Source: Tahibacter aquaticus (GTDB lineage Bacteria; Pseudomonadota; Gammaproteobacteria; Xanthomonadales; Rhodanobacteraceae). Taken from it: a DNA stretch of 64,000 bases. The notes under the pieces are model-generated. The model saw only the letters and a program-made list of their open reading frames with translations. It was not told the origin of the DNA and searched no databases. The translations under genes were made by a program, and so were the position numbers. The DNA lies in assembly GCF_004363655.1 (NCBI RefSeq), contig NZ_SNZH01000002.1, positions 124,001 through 188,000 on the forward strand. The letters run 5' to 3'. Below, one piece after another: positions 18,985 through 27,922 of the stretch. Within the stretch, counting starts at the first letter, position 1. Each line of letters opens with the position of its first letter.

Positions 18985-21915
18985 TCAGGGTGTCGACTCG
19001 AAGCCGTTGGCGAAGATCCGGTCCGGCTGGCCGGCCACGCAGCTCTGTACCTTGATGTCGTCGACAAACCAGCCCAGCGGTGCATCGCCCTGCGAACCGT
19101 CGGTGGAGGCTCGGAAGCGGAAGCGTACGGTCTGGCCGGCGTAGGCATTCAGGTCGACGATGGTCTTGCGGTAGGCGATGGTGCCGCACCAGGCCTGCAG
19201 GCCGTTGGCAGGGCCGTCGTTGAGCGCGCCGGTGTAAGGCGTGTTCATCAGGGCGCTGGTTGCCTGCGTCCAGGTGCTGCCGTTGTCGGAGGAAATTTCC
19301 AGCAGGCCGCCGTCCCAGCAACCGCCGCTGGTGCGCTCTTCCATGTTGACGTCGTTCTGGAAGCTCAGGCTCAACGGGTTCTGTCCGGTCGGCAATACCA
19401 CGGCCGGCGAGATCAGGCGCTGGTCCGAGGTGGTGGCGATGTCAATCGCCAGCCAGGACTTGGTCGGCGAGGACGGCCGCGCGGTGCTGACGGCCCAAGT
19501 CGAGGCGCCGGTGCTGCCGGTGGTGGCCCAGCCGCTTACGTCGCCTTCCACGTCGGAACTGAACAGCGTAGCCGGCGTGGTGGTGTCGTCGCAGTCGCCC
19601 AGGGCCGGCGCGGTCTTGAAGCTGAATACCGGCGAGTTGGTGCTGGTGCCGCAAACGTTGTTGCTGCGCACCCGCCAGTAATAGCGCGTGTTGCTGCTGA
19701 GCGCCGGCGTCACCGTGGTGCTGGTGCCGCCGCCGGAGACGGTCTGGGTGAACTGGACAGTGGCGAAGGCCGGATCGGTCGACACTTCGACCACATAGCT
19801 CTTGGCCTGGGCCGTGGCGCTCCAGCTCAGTACCGGACTGAGGCTCTGGCCGACCGCGTTATCGACCGGTGCCGTCAGCGCAGGCACGCCCGGCGCCGCC
19901 GTGACGACGCTGACATTGAGGTTGGTCAGCTTCGTGGTCGCGCCGCTGGTGCCGTTGATGCCGATGGTCTGGCTGCCCGCGGCGGCAGTATTGGCCACGC
20001 TCATGTTCAGCGTGCTGCTGCCCGGCGGTGTCACCGTCGTCGGTGCGAAGGCACCGCTGAAACCGGTCGGCAAGGCATTGGCGAAGGCCAGGCTGACCGG
20101 GTTGGTGAAGCCGCTGACCGAGCCGATGTTCAGCGTGACCGGCGTCAGGCTGGCCGTACCCGCCGCGGTACAGACTTCCTGGCTCAGGTTGTTGCCGTTG
20201 AGGCTGAAGGTCGGTGTGCCGCAATTGTCGAAGCGGAACGCGCCGATGCGCGTGCCCTTGCTGGTCGAGGGCATGTATTCGCCGGTGAACCAGAAGGTGC
20301 AGCCGTCGACCGGGTCCACGCCCATCTGGAAGTAGTCGCCCCAGCGCTCGTTCGGGTGGTTGCCCACGCCGGCGATCAAGGTGGTTTCCGCCGTGGTCAT
20401 GGTGCCCAGCGGGTCGCCGGCTTCACGGCCGACGTAACCCAGCGAGGCGAACAGGGCCGGGCTCTGCCGCACCATGGAATAGGCCAGGGCGATGTTGCCC
20501 GACTCGTCCATGGAAATACCGGCCATCCAGCGGTCGATGCCGTCCTGCGGCGCGGCCGCGCCGGCCCAGGTGCCTTCCTGATGCAGGGTCCAGGGCTGGG
20601 CGATGCCGCCGGTGCGGCGCAGTTCGAACCAGCGGATGCCGCCGGTATCGTTGCCGTCGATGTCGGTGACCATGTTGCCGACCAGCGATTCGTAGCTGCC
20701 GAAATTGCGGTAGGCCAGGCGGTTCATCACCGGCTCGCGCAGCGGGTCCAGCTTCTGTCCGCCGGGCTGCGGGAAGGCGTTGAACGCGGTCAGGCCGTTG
20801 AGGTTGGAACTGAACTCGGCGATCGGAATCTGCAGCGGGCCGGTCAGTGCGGTATTCGCCGGCGTGGTGAAGTCGACCGCCAGCTGGTACAGCTCGAGGA
20901 AATCCTGGGTCGGGTTGTTCGAACCAGCGTTGTGCGATTCGTCGTCGCGATGGCGCAGGAAGATGCCTCGCGCGCCAGCCGGCGGCGCGTCGCGGCCGTC
21001 ATGGTCGGCCGGCGTAGTCATCTGGAAGCCGAAGCCGGTCAGGTTCGGAATGGTGATGCGCTGGAACGTAGCCGGCAGGCCGGCGAGCATCTTGGCGCGA
21101 TCCATCGCGTACAGCGGGCGCTGGCCGGAGGTGCCGCCTTCGTTGGCACCGACGTAGTAGGCATCGGACCAGACGCCGTACTTGGGATAGTCGGGGAAGG
21201 CCGGCATGGTAAAGGTGTACTTGTACCAGGTGACCGTCGCCGCCTCGAGATTGTCGGTGTCGCTGACATAGACGCAGAGCGAGCGGCCAGCCTGGTTGGA
21301 GAATTCCGTCAGCACCCAGCGGTTGGCCAGCTCGTCGAACACGATGATCGGATCGCCCAGGCCGGTGGCGCAGGCGCCGGTGCCACCCAGGGATACCAGC
21401 GAGAAACTGCGTACGAAGCTGCCGTCGCTCTTGCGGTAGATGCGGATTTCGCTACCGCCGCTGCCATTGACGCCCTGCACGAAGTGGCTGGTGCCCACGT
21501 CACCGGTCGGATCGGGCGGCGAAGCCTGCGAGGTGCTGCCGGCGACGTTGATGCTCGGCGTACCGAAAGCGCGCTGCGCGCGCAGCGGCTCGTTGAACTG
21601 GAGCGGCACCAGCGGATCGTTCAGGTCGGTCGGGTTGACCGGCACCGGTGCCTGGTTGGGCTTGCTTTCCCAGTGCTGGCGCGGAATCTCGACCAGCGGA
21701 TCGCCGGGCTTCCACTCCCGTGCCGGCGGCAGATCGGCCATGTTGACGCGGATGACGTCAGGATAGGAGGTGCCGAGCATCTCGGCCCCGCGCACGACGC
21801 GTACGCCGTTCGCATCGAGCGTAACTTCCGGCTTGTAAGCCGGCGCCTGCGCCGTGGCGGCGCCCGCCAGCCCCAGGGCCAGCGCGCAGAAAAGACTGTT
21901 GCGTACCAATTTCAC
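18985..21915 (-). CDS. large secreted protein with fibronectin-like module and IFANGFE tail
   Basis: This is a 976-residue exported protein. I chose the GTG at 21915 because it follows GGGAGG at good spacing and starts a clean signal peptide (VKLVRNSLFCALALGLAGAATAQA). Residues about 100-560 form a large domain with SGGSEIRIYRKSDGSFV and a propeller-like pattern (DPIIVFDELANRWVLTEF). The middle holds Ig/fibronectin-like beta repeats (ALTAPVDNAVGQSLSPVLSW, RYYWRVRSNNVCGTS). The last part (about 790-960) resembles a carbohydrate-binding or jelly-roll domain (GGLLEISSDNGSTWTQ ... GWFVDDIKVQSC). The C-terminus DRIFANGFESTP looks like a shared tail motif of secreted proteins in this lineage. No catalytic site was recognised. 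Confidence 0.85.
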   Translation of the reverse strand: MKLVRNSLFCALALGLAGAATAQAPAYKPEVTLDANGVRVVRGAEMLGTSYPDVIRVNMADLPPAREWKPGDPLVEIPRQHWESKPNQAPVPVNPTDLNDPLVPLQFNEPLRAQRAFGTPSINVAGSTSQASPPDPTGDVGTSHFVQGVNGSGGSEIRIYRKSDGSFVRSFSLVSLGGTGACATGLGDPIIVFDELANRWVLTEFSNQAGRSLCVYVSDTDNLEAATVTWYKYTFTMPAFPDYPKYGVWSDAYYVGANEGGTSGQRPLYAMDRAKMLAGLPATFQRITIPNLTGFGFQMTTPADHDGRDAPPAGARGIFLRHRDDESHNAGSNNPTQDFLELYQLAVDFTTPANTALTGPLQIPIAEFSSNLNGLTAFNAFPQPGGQKLDPLREPVMNRLAYRNFGSYESLVGNMVTDIDGNDTGGIRWFELRRTGGIAQPWTLHQEGTWAGAAAPQDGIDRWMAGISMDESGNIALAYSMVRQSPALFASLGYVGREAGDPLGTMTTAETTLIAGVGNHPNERWGDYFQMGVDPVDGCTFWFTGEYMPSTSKGTRIGAFRFDNCGTPTFSLNGNNLSQEVCTAAGTASLTPVTLNIGSVSGFTNPVSLAFANALPTGFSGAFAPTTVTPPGSSTLNMSVANTAAAGSQTIGINGTSGATTKLTNLNVSVVTAAPGVPALTAPVDNAVGQSLSPVLSWSATAQAKSYVVEVSTDPAFATVQFTQTVSGGGTSTTVTPALSSNTRYYWRVRSNNVCGTSTNSPVFSFKTAPALGDCDDTTTPATLFSSDVEGDVSGWATTGSTGASTWAVSTARPSSPTKSWLAIDIATTSDQRLISPAVVLPTGQNPLSLSFQNDVNMEERTSGGCWDGGLLEISSDNGSTWTQATSALMNTPYTGALNDGPANGLQAWCGTIAYRKTIVDLNAYAGQTVRFRFRASTDGSQGDAPLGWFVDDIKVQSCVAGQPDRIFANGFESTP

Positions 21916-22103
21916 GAAAACCTCCCGACACCCCAAAAAGTGGCCCCCCGCCGCGGTAGCGCGGGTATCCGACTGACGACTGCACCCCTGCACTGCACCA
22001 ACCCGCGCGCCTGGCAACGGTCCTTGCCTGAACTCAGGCTATAGACCGACGCGAATTCATACCACAGCCCTAGTCCTTTAGAACAGAGGGTTATAGGCTC
22101 CAA

Positions 22104-22122
22104 GGCTGATCGACTATCAGCC
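22104..22122. repeat. inverted repeat between two minus-strand genes
   Basis: Arms GGCTGAT and ATCAGCC, 7 bp each, are separated by 5 bases. The repeat lies in the 230-bp spacer before the 976-residue protein gene and after the lipoprotein gene. It lacks a T run on either side, so it is a better candidate for an operator or a weak hairpin than for a strong terminator. Confidence 0.4.
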
Positions 22123-22145
22123 TAAAAGTCCGAACGCAGGCGTAC

Positions 22146-22991
22146 TCAGTGCGGAGGAGCGTTCAGGGGAATCAGGTAGATGTCGCCCGAATCGCTGTCG
22201 ATGCGGATGTGCTGGCTGCCGTCGCCACGGCTGAGCTGGCCGTGCTGGCGTTCCTTGCCGGCATCGCGCAGCTGCAGCGCGACCTGGCCGCCGAAGCTGC
22301 CGCTGGTCTCAGCGTCCAGCCGGATCTGGCCGTACATCGGCACTTCCATCAGGATGTTGCCGCTGACAGTCTTCAGCAGCATGGGCTTGCGCCACTTGGC
22401 GTTGGTGGGGAACACGCGCAGGTCGCCCGATTCGGTTGCGGCATCGATGGAACCGCCGCCAGCCACCATCAGCTTGCCGTCGCGCGTGCGCGCTACCACT
22501 TCGTTATTGATACGGCGCACCTGTATGTCGCCGAACGTCGTCGTGACCTGCAGTTCCGGTCCTTCGGGCAGGAACATGCCCAGGTCGACACGGCCCTTGC
22601 GGAAACCGTTCACCAGGGTGTCGGCGCCGTGGCGCCGGTCCGAGGCGTAACTGACCTCGACCACGGCGACATCGCCGTCCAGGCGCATCTGGATATCCGG
22701 TTTTTCCGGCGTGGCGCCAATCAGCTGAACGACTTCGTAGGCGCCGAGCGTGCGGTTGTCGATGGACTTGATGCCGACGCTGCCATGGGGATTGTGGATG
22801 CGCACCTGCTTCACATTCGGCGGCAGCTGCAGGTCGCGCTTGATGCGCTCGATCTGGTACGGCGGCGGCGTGGCGTCAGCGACAGGCGGTGCTTCGCTGT
22901 GCCGTGGCACATGGCTGCAGGCCGACAGCAAGGACAGGATCGCCAGGCCGACGGCCTGCTTGAAGGCGGAAAAGATGTGGGCATTGCGCAT
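22146..22991 (-). CDS. lipoprotein with DUF4097-like beta-helix domain
   Basis: This is a 281-residue lipoprotein. The signal peptide ends in LLSACS, so Cys at about residue 25 is the lipidated one. The mature part is rich in short beta repeats of the form 'GDIQV', 'GDLRV', 'GNILMEV', 'GDIYLI', as in the DUF4097/DUF4098 adhesin-like family, suggesting a right-handed beta helix at the cell surface or in the periplasm. The ATG at 22991 has no close ribosome binding site; a TTG at 23006 lies 10 bases after GGAGG and could be the real start. It is divergent from fbp. Confidence 0.8.
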   Translation of the reverse strand: MRNAHIFSAFKQAVGLAILSLLSACSHVPRHSEAPPVADATPPPYQIERIKRDLQLPPNVKQVRIHNPHGSVGIKSIDNRTLGAYEVVQLIGATPEKPDIQMRLDGDVAVVEVSYASDRRHGADTLVNGFRKGRVDLGMFLPEGPELQVTTTFGDIQVRRINNEVVARTRDGKLMVAGGGSIDAATESGDLRVFPTNAKWRKPMLLKTVSGNILMEVPMYGQIRLDAETSGSFGGQVALQLRDAGKERQHGQLSRGDGSQHIRIDSDSGDIYLIPLNAPPH

Positions 22992-23134
22992 GAATCGACT
23001 CGGCAAAAAGACTGATCCTCCGACCATATCACTCCGCCTTCCCGCTGCCGACTGACAGCGCCGCGCCGACATGGACGCGGCCCTGTCCTGGCCCGACAAT
23101 CGCCGTTTCATTCCCGCCGCGGCCTTGCCCTCCC

Positions 23135-24160
23135 ATGTCTTCGTCCCGAACCATTTCCCTGATGCGCTTCCTGATCGAGGAACAGCGCGCCCATCCACAC
23201 ATCAATGCCGACCTGCGCCTGCTGATCGAGGTGGTCGCGCGCGCCTGCAAGACCATTTCCATCGCCGTCGGCAAGGGCGACCTGGGCGGCCTGCTGGGAG
23301 AGGCCGGCAGCGGCAATGTGCAGGGCGAGGCGCAGCAGAAGCTCGACGTCCTGTCCAACGAGATCCTGCTCGAAGCCAATGCCTGGGGCGGCCACCTGGC
23401 CGGCTGCGCGTCCGAGGAAATGGACGATCCGCATCCGATTCCCGACGTCTATCCCAAGGGCAACTACCTGCTGCTATTCGATCCGCTGGATGGCTCGTCC
23501 AATATCGATGTGAACATTTCTGTCGGCACCATTTTCTCGGTGCTGCGCTGCCCCGACGGCGTGACCGAACCGCGCGTCGAGCACTACTGCCAGGCCGGCA
23601 CTACCCAGGTCGCCGCAGGCTATACCGTCTACGGCCCCAGCACCTTGCTGGTACTCACCCTGGGCCATGGCACCCACGTCTTCACCCTGGATCGCGAGCT
23701 AGGCAGCTTCGTGCTGACCCGCCGCGACGTGAAGATTCCGGCGGAAACGCGCGAATTCGCCATCAACATGTCGAACCAGCGCCACTGGGAAGCGCCGATG
23801 CAGCGTTACATCGACGATCTGCTGGCCGGCCAGCAGGGCCCGCGTGGTAAAGATTTCAACATGCGCTGGGTCGCCTCGATGGTGGCCGACGTGCACCGCA
23901 TCCTCACCCGCGGCGGCATCTTCATCTATCCCTGGGACAAGAAAGACGCGGCCAAGCCCGGCAAGCTGCGCCTGATGTACGAAGCCAATCCCATGGCCTT
24001 CATCGTCGAGCAGGCCGGCGGCAAGGCCACCACCGGACGCGAGCGCATCCTCGACCTGCAGCCCACCGCGCTGCACCAGCGCGTGCCGGTATTCCTCGGC
24101 TCCAGCGCCGAGGTGGATGCGGCGATGGCCTATCACCGCGAGCACGACAGCCAGTCCTGA
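23135..24160 (+). CDS. fbp: fructose-1,6-bisphosphatase, class I
   Basis: Fructose-1,6-bisphosphatase hydrolyses fructose 1,6-bisphosphate in gluconeogenesis. The 341-residue protein has the metal-binding active-site block [22 protein letters not shown], the earlier acidic ligand motif [14 protein letters not shown]-like segment, and the C-terminal substrate-binding region [22 protein letters not shown]. Length and motif order are normal for the class I family. It is 141 bp before the SPFH gene and probably has its own promoter in the gap to the lipoprotein gene. Confidence 0.96.
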   Translation: MSSSRTISLMRFLIEEQRAHPHINADLRLLIEVVARACKTISIAVGKGDLGGLLGEAGSGNVQGEAQQKLDVLSNEILLEANAWGGHLAGCASEEMDDPHPIPDVYPKGNYLLLFDPLDGSSNIDVNISVGTIFSVLRCPDGVTEPRVEHYCQAGTTQVAAGYTVYGPSTLLVLTLGHGTHVFTLDRELGSFVLTRRDVKIPAETREFAINMSNQRHWEAPMQRYIDDLLAGQQGPRGKDFNMRWVASMVADVHRILTRGGIFIYPWDKKDAAKPGKLRLMYEANPMAFIVEQAGGKATTGRERILDLQPTALHQRVPVFLGSSAEVDAAMAYHREHDSQS

Positions 24161-24301
24161 GCCGCATTGCCCGGCCGCTGCGCTCCAGCCAGCACCGCTG
24201 CGCAGCGGCCATGCGGCCTGCGCCGGCCCGCATAGCCGCTGTCGCAAACCGGGCAGGTTTGCGGGCTAGAATCGGCGCTCCAGCCTAAGGAGGAGCGCGG
24301 C

Positions 24302-25354
24302 ATGAGCATTCTCGATTTCATCAAGAGCGAATTGCTGGAGATCATCGAATGGACCGATGACTCGCGCGACACCTTGTCCTACCGCTACCCGGACGACGAC
24401 AAGGAAATCAAGAACGGCGCCCAGCTCATCGTGCGCGAATCGCAGATGGTGCAGTTCGTCGCCGCCGGCAAGTACGCCGATGCGTTCGGCCCGGGCAAGC
24501 ACACGCTGACCACCGAGAATATCCCGGTCCTGTCCACCATCCTGGGCTGGAAATACGGCTTCAATTCGCCGTTCAAGTGCGACGTCTACTACGTCAACAC
24601 GCGCCTGTTCACCGGCAACAAGTGGGGCACGTCCAACCCGGTGATGATGCGCGACAAGGATTTCGGCGTCGTGCGCCTGCGCGCCTTCGGCACTTTCGAT
24701 TTCCGCATTGTCGACGTACCCAAGTTCCTCAGGGAAGTCGCCGGCACCGACCAGAATTTCCGCCTGGACGAATTCGCCGACACCATGCGTTCACGCATCG
24801 TCAGCGTATTCACCGAGGCTCTCGCCACGGCCCAGGTGCCGGCGCTCGACGTCGCCACGCGCTATTCGGAAATGGGCGAAGCGCTACTGCCGATCATCAA
24901 CCCGGCCATGGGCGGCAAGTACGGTTTGGAGATCACCAGCTTCGTGCTGGAAAACGTCTCGGTGCCGCCGGAAGTGGAGCAGGCCATCGACAAGCGCTCC
25001 AGCATGGGCGTGATCGGCAATCTCAACGACTACGTGAAATACCAGATGGGCGTCGGCATGGGCCAGGGCGGCGAAGGCGCCGCGGCCGCCGCCGCACCGG
25101 CGCAGATGGCGATCGGCTTCGGCATGGCGCAGGAACTGATGAAAGGTATGCAAGGCCAGCCCGCTGCCGCCGCACCGGCTGCCGCAGGCACCGGCACCAT
25201 CGATGTGCTGACGCCGGAACAGGCGGCGCAGGCGCTCGGCGTTTCGGTCGAAGACGTGATGGCTTCGATCACGGCAGGCGAGCTGAAGGCACGCAAGATC
25301 GGCAATGCGTATCGCATTGCGCGCAGCGCGCTGGACGAGTTCCTGCGCGGCTGA
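24302..25354 (+). CDS. SPFH domain protein with C-terminal excisionase-like helix-turn-helix
   Basis: This is a 350-residue protein of the YdjI type. An SPFH/band-7 domain (about residues 30-230, with QLIVRESQMVQFV, GPGKHTLTTENIPV and YYVNTRLFTGNKWGT) is followed by an Ala/Gly/Met-rich linker (about 255-300), and then a compact domain at 303-350: IDVLTPEQAAQALGVSVEDVMASI ... LKARKIGNAYRI. This last part has the fold pattern of the excisionase/MerR-like helix-turn-helix. No membrane helix is present. The ATG follows AAGGAGGAGC. With the zinc-ribbon gene that follows, it matches pairs linked to PspA membrane-stress systems in Bacillus. Confidence 0.9.
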   Translation: MSILDFIKSELLEIIEWTDDSRDTLSYRYPDDDKEIKNGAQLIVRESQMVQFVAAGKYADAFGPGKHTLTTENIPVLSTILGWKYGFNSPFKCDVYYVNTRLFTGNKWGTSNPVMMRDKDFGVVRLRAFGTFDFRIVDVPKFLREVAGTDQNFRLDEFADTMRSRIVSVFTEALATAQVPALDVATRYSEMGEALLPIINPAMGGKYGLEITSFVLENVSVPPEVEQAIDKRSSMGVIGNLNDYVKYQMGVGMGQGGEGAAAAAAPAQMAIGFGMAQELMKGMQGQPAAAAPAAAGTGTIDVLTPEQAAQALGVSVEDVMASITAGELKARKIGNAYRIARSALDEFLRG

Positions 25355-25436
25355 CGGCAGTGGCAGTCGGATTCTCGGGCCGCCCCGGGCACGGGGCGGT
25401 TTGCTGTGGGGTTTGCTCAGCAACAGGCGGCAAGGC

Positions 25437-26540
25437 ATGAACAACGCGACGGTCGCCAAACATCCCTGCCCGGAATGCGGCGGCGACCTGCAGTGGAATG
25501 CGGCCAGGCAGGCGCTGGTTTGTCCCTATTGCGGCACTGTATCGAAGTGGACAGAAGCCCAGGCCCCCGATCCCGGCACGGCCGTGGCCGAGAACGACCT
25601 GGCGGCGGCGCTGCGCGATCCGGCCGTGAACCGCGACTGGGGCGAGCAGCGGCGCGAAGTGCAATGCCAGAGCTGCCACGCGATCTCGGTATTCGTCGAC
25701 GGCAAGGTGGCGCAGCGCTGCGAGTTCTGCGGCTCGCCGTCGATCATCGCGCACGAATCTCAGCGCGATGCGATCACACCGCAAAGCCTGCTGCCGTTCA
25801 AGATCAGCGACGGCCAGGTGCGCGACCTGATCCGGCGCTGGTACGGCACGCGCTGGTTCGCACCGGACAAGCTCAAGCGCGCCGCGCTGACCGATACCCT
25901 GCACGGCATCTACCTGCCGTACTGGACCTTCGACGCCCACGTCGCGGCAAGCTGGACCGCCGACGCCGGCCACTACTATTACGAAACCGAGTCGTACCGC
26001 GACCAGCAGGGCAATATACGCCAGCGCCAGGTACAGCGCGTGCGCTGGGTGCCTGCCTCGGGCGAGCTGGCGCATTTCTTCGACGACGAACTCGTACCCG
26101 GCACCGCCGGCGTAGAACCCGCCCTGCTGGGCCAGATAGAACCATTTCCGACCATCACTGATCTCAAGGCCTACTCGCCGGAATTCGTGCGCGGCTGGAC
26201 GGTGGAACGCTATCAGGTCGACCTGCGCAAGGCGTCCGAGCTGAACCTCGCCGACATGAACAACCAGGTGCGCGCCCTGTGCAGTGCCGAAGTGCCTGGC
26301 GATACCCAGCGCAACCTGCAGGTCGATGCGCGCTACCAGGGCCGCACCTTCAAGCACGTGCTGATGCCGGTATGGCTGGTCAGCTACACCTATGGTTCGC
26401 GCCGTTTCCAGATTGTGGCCAATGGCTATTCTGGAAAAATTGCCGGCAAGCACCCGTACAGCTGGGTGAAGATTTTCTTCGCCGTACTCGCTGCGCTGGC
26501 CGCCGCGCTCGTGATCTTCTATTTCCTGGACCAGCAATAG
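25437..26540 (+). CDS. zinc-ribbon protein with C-terminal membrane anchor
   Basis: This is a 367-residue protein with two zinc ribbons near the N-terminus: CPECGG ... CPYCG (residues about 11-33) and CQSCH ... CEFCG (about 80-103). A long soluble beta-rich region follows, including LPYWTFDAHVAASWTADAGHYYYE, and a single transmembrane helix ends the chain (IFFAVLAALAAALVIFYF). The first ribbon is TFIIB-like. In Bacillus subtilis YdjG, a zinc-ribbon membrane protein, sits by YdjI (SPFH) and PspA; the same neighbour relation here (82 bp after the SPFH gene) suggests a membrane-stress complex. No PspA gene is in the window. Confidence 0.85.
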   Translation: MNNATVAKHPCPECGGDLQWNAARQALVCPYCGTVSKWTEAQAPDPGTAVAENDLAAALRDPAVNRDWGEQRREVQCQSCHAISVFVDGKVAQRCEFCGSPSIIAHESQRDAITPQSLLPFKISDGQVRDLIRRWYGTRWFAPDKLKRAALTDTLHGIYLPYWTFDAHVAASWTADAGHYYYETESYRDQQGNIRQRQVQRVRWVPASGELAHFFDDELVPGTAGVEPALLGQIEPFPTITDLKAYSPEFVRGWTVERYQVDLRKASELNLADMNNQVRALCSAEVPGDTQRNLQVDARYQGRTFKHVLMPVWLVSYTYGSRRFQIVANGYSGKIAGKHPYSWVKIFFAVLAALAAALVIFYFLDQQ

Positions 26541-26624
26541 GCACATATTGCCTCGCCGCACTCTTGCGCCGATGCAGGGCAATGCCGATCATCGGCGATC
26601 TGCCCATCGCCTGCGGACACCGCC

Positions 26625-27344
26625 ATGCAACCTGATTTCATCGAGGTATACGAAGACGGGCTCGACGCCGAAACCTGCCAACAGCTGATACAGCGCTTCG
26701 ACGCCAGCAAACTGCCGGTGCGCGGCCAGACCGGCGGCGGCGTCGACATCAGCATGAAGGACAGCTGGGACATCTGCATCACTGACCACGCCGAATGGAA
26801 CGACGCGGTGATCCGCCTGAACCAGGTCGTGATGGGCGGTTTAAAACTGTACTTGCGTAAGTTTGCACATGCCGTGCTGGCACCGCTGCAGCTGAAGGTG
26901 CCCGGCGACAAGCCCGGCGAACTGCGCGTAGTCACCGCCGAGGACGTCGCCACGATGGAAGAGCGCACGCTCAACTCCATCATCATGAAGGTATTCCGGC
27001 CCGGCACCATCAATATCCAGAAATACAATGCCGACCGCGGCGGCTATCCCTACTGGCATTGCGAGCTGTATCCGAAGAACGACAATGCCGAGACCCTGCA
27101 CCGCGTCGTGCTGTGGACGATCTACCTCAACGACGCATTCGAGGAAGGCGAGACCGAATTCCTCTACCAGCAGCGCAAGATCGTTCCCCGCACCGGTTCG
27201 CTGCTGATCGCACCGACCGCGTTCACCCACACCCACCGCGGCAACATACCCAAGCGCGGCGACAAGTACATCGCCACCAGCTGGATCCTGTTCAACCGCG
27301 CCGAAGTGCTGTTCGGCCAAGGCCAGGCACCGAAGAAGAAATAA
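26625..27344 (+). CDS. 2-oxoglutarate/Fe(II)-dependent dioxygenase, HxE type
   Basis: This is a 239-residue protein of the prolyl-4-hydroxylase-like 2OG oxygenase fold. The first iron ligands appear to be His145 and Glu147 in PYWHCELYP, so the facial triad starts HxE instead of the common HxD. The distal His is 202 or 204 in AFTHTHRGN, and the 2OG-binding basic residue would be Lys or Arg in KRGDKYIATSWI. The double-stranded beta-helix strand EEGETEFLYQQRKIVPRTGSLL is typical. The substrate is unknown. It follows the zinc-ribbon gene by 84 bp and precedes the repeat patch. Confidence 0.88.
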   Translation: MQPDFIEVYEDGLDAETCQQLIQRFDASKLPVRGQTGGGVDISMKDSWDICITDHAEWNDAVIRLNQVVMGGLKLYLRKFAHAVLAPLQLKVPGDKPGELRVVTAEDVATMEERTLNSIIMKVFRPGTINIQKYNADRGGYPYWHCELYPKNDNAETLHRVVLWTIYLNDAFEEGETEFLYQQRKIVPRTGSLLIAPTAFTHTHRGNIPKRGDKYIATSWILFNRAEVLFGQGQAPKKK

Positions 27345-27360
27345 CTGCCACGCGCGCCCT

Positions 27361-27418
27361 TGCAGGGAGCGACAAGCAAAGCAAATGGCACGGCGAGGCA
27401 TCTGGCTGGCCTGGCAGG
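27361..27418 (+). repeat. dispersed repeat, long form, copy A
   Basis: This is a 58-bp unit containing GGAGCGACAAGCAAAGCAAA and, further on, GGCGAGGCATCTGGCTGGCC. It aligns along its whole length with the unit at 27480-27537 with roughly one change in six bases. Confidence 0.65.
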
Positions 27419-27430
27419 CAACCGTCATCC

Positions 27431-27475
27431 GGCATCCATTCGCTGCGTTCGTCACACCCCTTGCGAGATGCCGCG
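27431..27475 (-). repeat. dispersed repeat, copy C, inverted
   Basis: On the minus strand it contains GGTGTGACGAACGCAGCGAA, matching the core of the flanking plus-strand copies. It sits between copies A and B and could pair with either in single-stranded nucleic acid. Confidence 0.6.
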
Positions 27476-27479
27476 CTTG

Positions 27480-27537
27480 CGTAGGGTGCGACGAGCGTAG
27501 CGAATGGCACCGCGAGGTATCTGGCCGGCCTTGCAGG
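27480..27537 (+). repeat. dispersed repeat, long form, copy B
   Basis: This 58-bp unit begins GTAGGGTGCGACGAGCGTAG just after the start and ends near GCCGGCCTTGCAGGG. It is the best match to copy A, 119 bp away. Confidence 0.65.
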
Positions 27538-27545
27538 GAACAAAC

Positions 27546-27581
27546 CTACGGCGCAATTCGCTACGCTCATCCGCGCCGCAC
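27546..27581 (-). repeat. dispersed repeat, copy D, inverted
   Basis: On the minus strand it reads GCGCGGATGAGCGTAGCGAA followed by TTGCGCCGTAG. It is close to the copy at 17229-17264. Confidence 0.55.
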
Positions 27582-27922
27582 GGGGGAAAACCGCGCGACC
27601 GGCTCCGCCGCTTCGCGCGGACGAACCAGCGCGCCATTTCCCCCTTTCCCTTTTGTCGACAGCAAGCGTGACGCATTTCGCGTAAAACACCGCTGCAGAA
27701 CGCGTAATTTGCGCAGCGGGCGATTGTCGGCAGGGTAGCGCCGCTCAGCCTGCAGGCGTATCGAACGGTGCCGAAAAATCCGCTTTGCGCATATATGGAT
27801 TCTTGTCAATGCGCTTTGCTAGGCTTGCGGCCCTAGTCGCGTCGCCGATTTCCGCGCAGGGCTTGCGTCACTGACGCCAGGAACGCGCTCCAGTCCATCG
27901 TTTTGCGTCGAACGGATTCGCC

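Larger units (their letters stand above)
27345..27922. other. gene-free region carrying a cluster of four alternating repeats
   Basis: This 578-bp stretch lies between the oxygenase and vgrG. The first 240 bp hold four copies of one repeat family, two in each orientation and interleaved (27361-27418 plus, 27431-27475 minus, 27480-27537 plus, 27546-27581 minus). The rest (27640-27900) has somewhat more A and T and probably includes the vgrG promoter. The short open frames that cross the repeats are by-products of the repeat sequence. Confidence 0.6.

Noticed and set aside
18886-22044. 1052-codon open frame on the plus strand
   Set aside because: Antisense to the large secreted protein, whose signal peptide, folded-domain composition and ribosome binding site are convincing. 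The plus-strand product is Arg/Gly/Ala-rich and protein-unlike.
27385-27809. Several open frames of 60-130 codons
   Set aside because: They run through the intergenic repeats in both directions and share repeated peptide pieces that come from the repeats.
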